From contig NC_088298.1 in the NCBI RefSeq assembly GCF_032854445.1, positions 12,573,504-12,637,503 of the forward strand: a stretch of 64,000 nucleotides of DNA, written 5' to 3'. Origin of the DNA: Liolophura sinensis (taxonomy: Eukaryota; Mollusca; Polyplacophora; Chitonida; Chitonidae). Every line of letters begins with the position of its first letter. Position 1 is the first letter of the stretch. Below the pieces are notes generated by a model. That model searched no databases. It saw only the letters and a program-made list of their open reading frames with translations, and was not told where the DNA came from. This document shows positions 62,301-64,000 of the stretch, piece after piece. A program made the position numbers and the translations under genes.

Positions 62301-63811
62301 ATGACAGCAATTTAAGACACAGATGTTATAAACATACAAACTTGCGTTCAACAAACTGTTTTTTCCACAGTTGTTTCACTCTCGGCGTCATGCTGTTCGA
62401 ACTGATACGGCAGAATATCCATTTTCCTGTCATATAAAATCCACATTTTGCTTGCACTGCAAACCTAAGATATTTCTTCCACCTAATGCACAAAACACTC
62501 TACGCCAGAGCAGACTGTACGGCTAGAATCGCTGTCTGAACCGCAGCTTGTCTCATATGATGTGTCAATGAAATGCTACATTTTGAAAGTGTTTGATTAC
62601 TGCGATGACGTCACAGCTCTGCTTGGTGTTTGTAAAGTTCAAATATGGGCGCCAATTACTCTGGTTGTTAATACACTCAGTAAGAATATTTACTTTTATA
62701 TAGCATTTAGCACATGGAATATACGTGCCCAGCGTTTTGTTAAAGAAATAATTGGTGTTTTGGATGACCTTTCATCAGACTGTGGACCACAGGCAGTAAG
62801 CGGTACATTCCACCCGTGGTCGACGGGGCTCTCGCGAGAGCCATGCACTGGATTGCGGGAAGGAGTCACTGCAGGTCTCGGTTTGACACGAATGTACTTT
62901 TTTTTTTGATTGTTTTTTTCACGCCGTACTCAAGAATATTTCACTTATACGACGGCGGCCAGCATTATGGTGGGTGGAAACCGGGCAGAGCCCGGGGCAA
63001 ACCCACCACCATCCGCAGGTTGCTGGCAGACCTTCTCACGTACGGCTGCCAGCATGAGCTGGACTTGAACTCACAGCGACCGCATTGTTGAGAGACTCCT
63101 GGGTCATTACGCTGCGCTAGCGCTTTAACCGACTGAGCCACGGAGGCCCCCGAATGCACTTAAGTTATGAATTGATATCATACAGTGATATTATGAGTGT
63201 ATAAAGTAACCGATGAATCATATAGGAATGATAAATAATTAATAATCAATAATCATCAAAAAGTGATAGGTCTTCCCGCAATCTGTTAGCCTTTCTCGCA
63301 AAGTTCCATAAATCTCTTGAGATTTCTGCATAAGTCGAATAACGCTTTATAGCTCTTAGTCTTACGCAGGACTGAATTCTTGGTTCCAGGCGCTAACCAA
63401 ACAAATGTTGTATAATCAAGCGGTCATTTTGGTTCGTCTGAAACATGTTGTTTACAACGACACTAATTTGTTCTCCGGAAAATCTGTAGATTTTGTAAAA
63501 TAAAGTTGTTGTTTCTCGTTACAGACCCGTGTCCTGGTTTTAGTTACATGCAGAGAGCCGTTCTGTGGTACTCTCCTGACTGCCATGGTAAGAATGTGCG
63601 GTCTGTATGCGTGTTTGGAGCGGGTGATCTCTCCTGGATTATTCAGCGTCCGGAGTTTGTAGTCAACAAGTTTGATCTGAGTGTAGACTACATTGCTTAT
63701 CAATGCGTGGAAGAACTGCTCCGAGTTCGAGCCACACACAGTGTCCCATGGGACATCGAACATCACAAACAGTATATCGATTCTCACAGTGGTAAGAGCT
63801 GCCCACTGTAG
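59352..63811 (+). CDS. GCNT-like: Core-2-type beta-1,6-N-acetylglucosaminyltransferase (GT14, GCNT family)
   Basis: Two exons, 59352-60468 and 63525-63811, join through GGCGGAA|GTAAGT and TTCTCGTTACAG (phase 1) to give 467 aa; human GCNT1/3/4 are about 430-450. The product is a Golgi type II enzyme. Members of the family add GlcNAc in beta-1,6 linkage to GalNAc of O-glycans (core 2/4) or to related acceptors. Residues 9-26 form the signal anchor, then a stem to about 150. The catalytic domain follows: AFSIVIHKSVEQF (153-165), VHVDRK (181-186), LQADINC (222-228), LNLAGSEMPLKTN (243-255), ITKGSAY (314-320) and TYSPDE (347-352). The Glu of the last motif aligns with the family's catalytic base. 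Exon 2 gives the typical end VRSVCVFGAGDLSW. Candidate N-glycosylation sites include N125, N138 and N313. The start is the first ATG in the frame and precedes the anchor. The exact acceptor specificity cannot be read from sequence. Confidence 0.9.
60770..61082 (-). mobile_element. 5'-truncated SINE family 1 with expanded (TTTA)n tail
   Basis: About 160 bp of TTTATTTA/TTGATTTA repeats form the SINE tail, followed by the body (GGGAGGAAACCGGGCAGAGC, CATCCGCAGGTTACTA). The orthologous copies at 12387 and 41702 have tails of only 20-30 bp. Confidence 0.88.
62900..63150 (-). mobile_element. Near full-length SINE family 1 with target-site duplication
   Basis: Reverse complement of a SINE with an intact tRNA-like head (complement of CCGACTGAGCCACGGAGGCC), box B-like sequence, body and tail. 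It is flanked by CGAATGTACTT / CGAATGCACTT (about 62889-62899 and 63151-63161). Copy 1 has the site unoccupied (CGAATGTACTT near 14387). Confidence 0.9.
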
Positions 63812-64000
63812 TGACAGGCATGATTCCACAGTAGATAAAGGAACAGGCAGGGTGTACAAACGGCCGTGTACAAACGGGTTGATATGTTCAAAAAATTGCA
63901 ATGTGTTCATACCCAAAATAATGTGCTATTTGAATACTGGACAATTTTAGTCACTTTGACTGAGTACATTGTATTTTATGTACTCGAGTAACACTTTTTA
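63812..64000 (+). other. Start of GCNT 3' flank, cut by window end
   Basis: This is homologous to 14739-14935. No poly(A) signal is seen before the window ends. Confidence 0.5.

Larger units (their letters stand above)
60469..63524 (+). other. Intron of the intact GCNT gene
   Basis: It contains a long (TTTA)n and truncated SINE (60770-61082) and a full SINE (62900-63150). About 300 bp (63162-63465) are absent from copy 1, and a TGACGTCA palindrome lies at 62606-62613. The Tc1 element present in copy 1 is absent. Confidence 0.7.

Overview
This is eukaryotic nuclear DNA, most likely from a mollusc (possibly a bivalve). The evidence is AT-rich, intron-rich sequence, tRNA-headed SINEs of the kind widespread in molluscs (RUDI/V-SINE-like; name not checked against a library), Tc1-like DD34E transposons, and two animal gene families. 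Almost all of the window is repeats and duplicated non-coding DNA. Only two protein-coding loci stand out, each present as one intact copy plus damaged copies.

Layout. The window is a nested set of segmental duplications. Each repeat begins with a 75-bp satellite array (1-3860, 19693-26000, 43257-44396). Each array is followed by the same non-coding flank (3871-5750, 26001-28613, 44397-47200). Unit 1 (1-19.6 kb) then holds a composite Tc1 insertion, a dead copy of a core-2-type GlcNAc-transferase gene (GCNT family, GT14), a 15-bp minisatellite and a 53-bp tandem repeat. Unit 2 (19.7-43.2 kb) holds a cystine-knot cytokine gene that lacks its last exon, then a GCNT locus reduced to scraps. Unit 3 (43.3-64 kb) holds apparently intact versions of both genes.

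Genes. The cytokine-like gene (48611-53873, five coding exons, 253 aa by my splicing) encodes a type II membrane anchor, a pro-region with two R-x-K-R furin-type sites, and a Cys-rich C-terminal domain. That domain resembles Spatzle/neurotrophin cystine knots. The GCNT gene (59352-63811, two exons, 467 aa) encodes a Golgi type II glycosyltransferase. The two lie about 5.5 kb apart on the same strand. I see no direct functional link, and they seem simply to have been duplicated together.

Most promising points: the membrane-anchored furin-processed Spatzle/neurotrophin-like factor, its paralogue that lost the C-terminal half of the knot, and the satellite-bounded duplication architecture with a 602-bp higher-order repeat. 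All exon models come from reading splice signals by eye, without transcript or database support.
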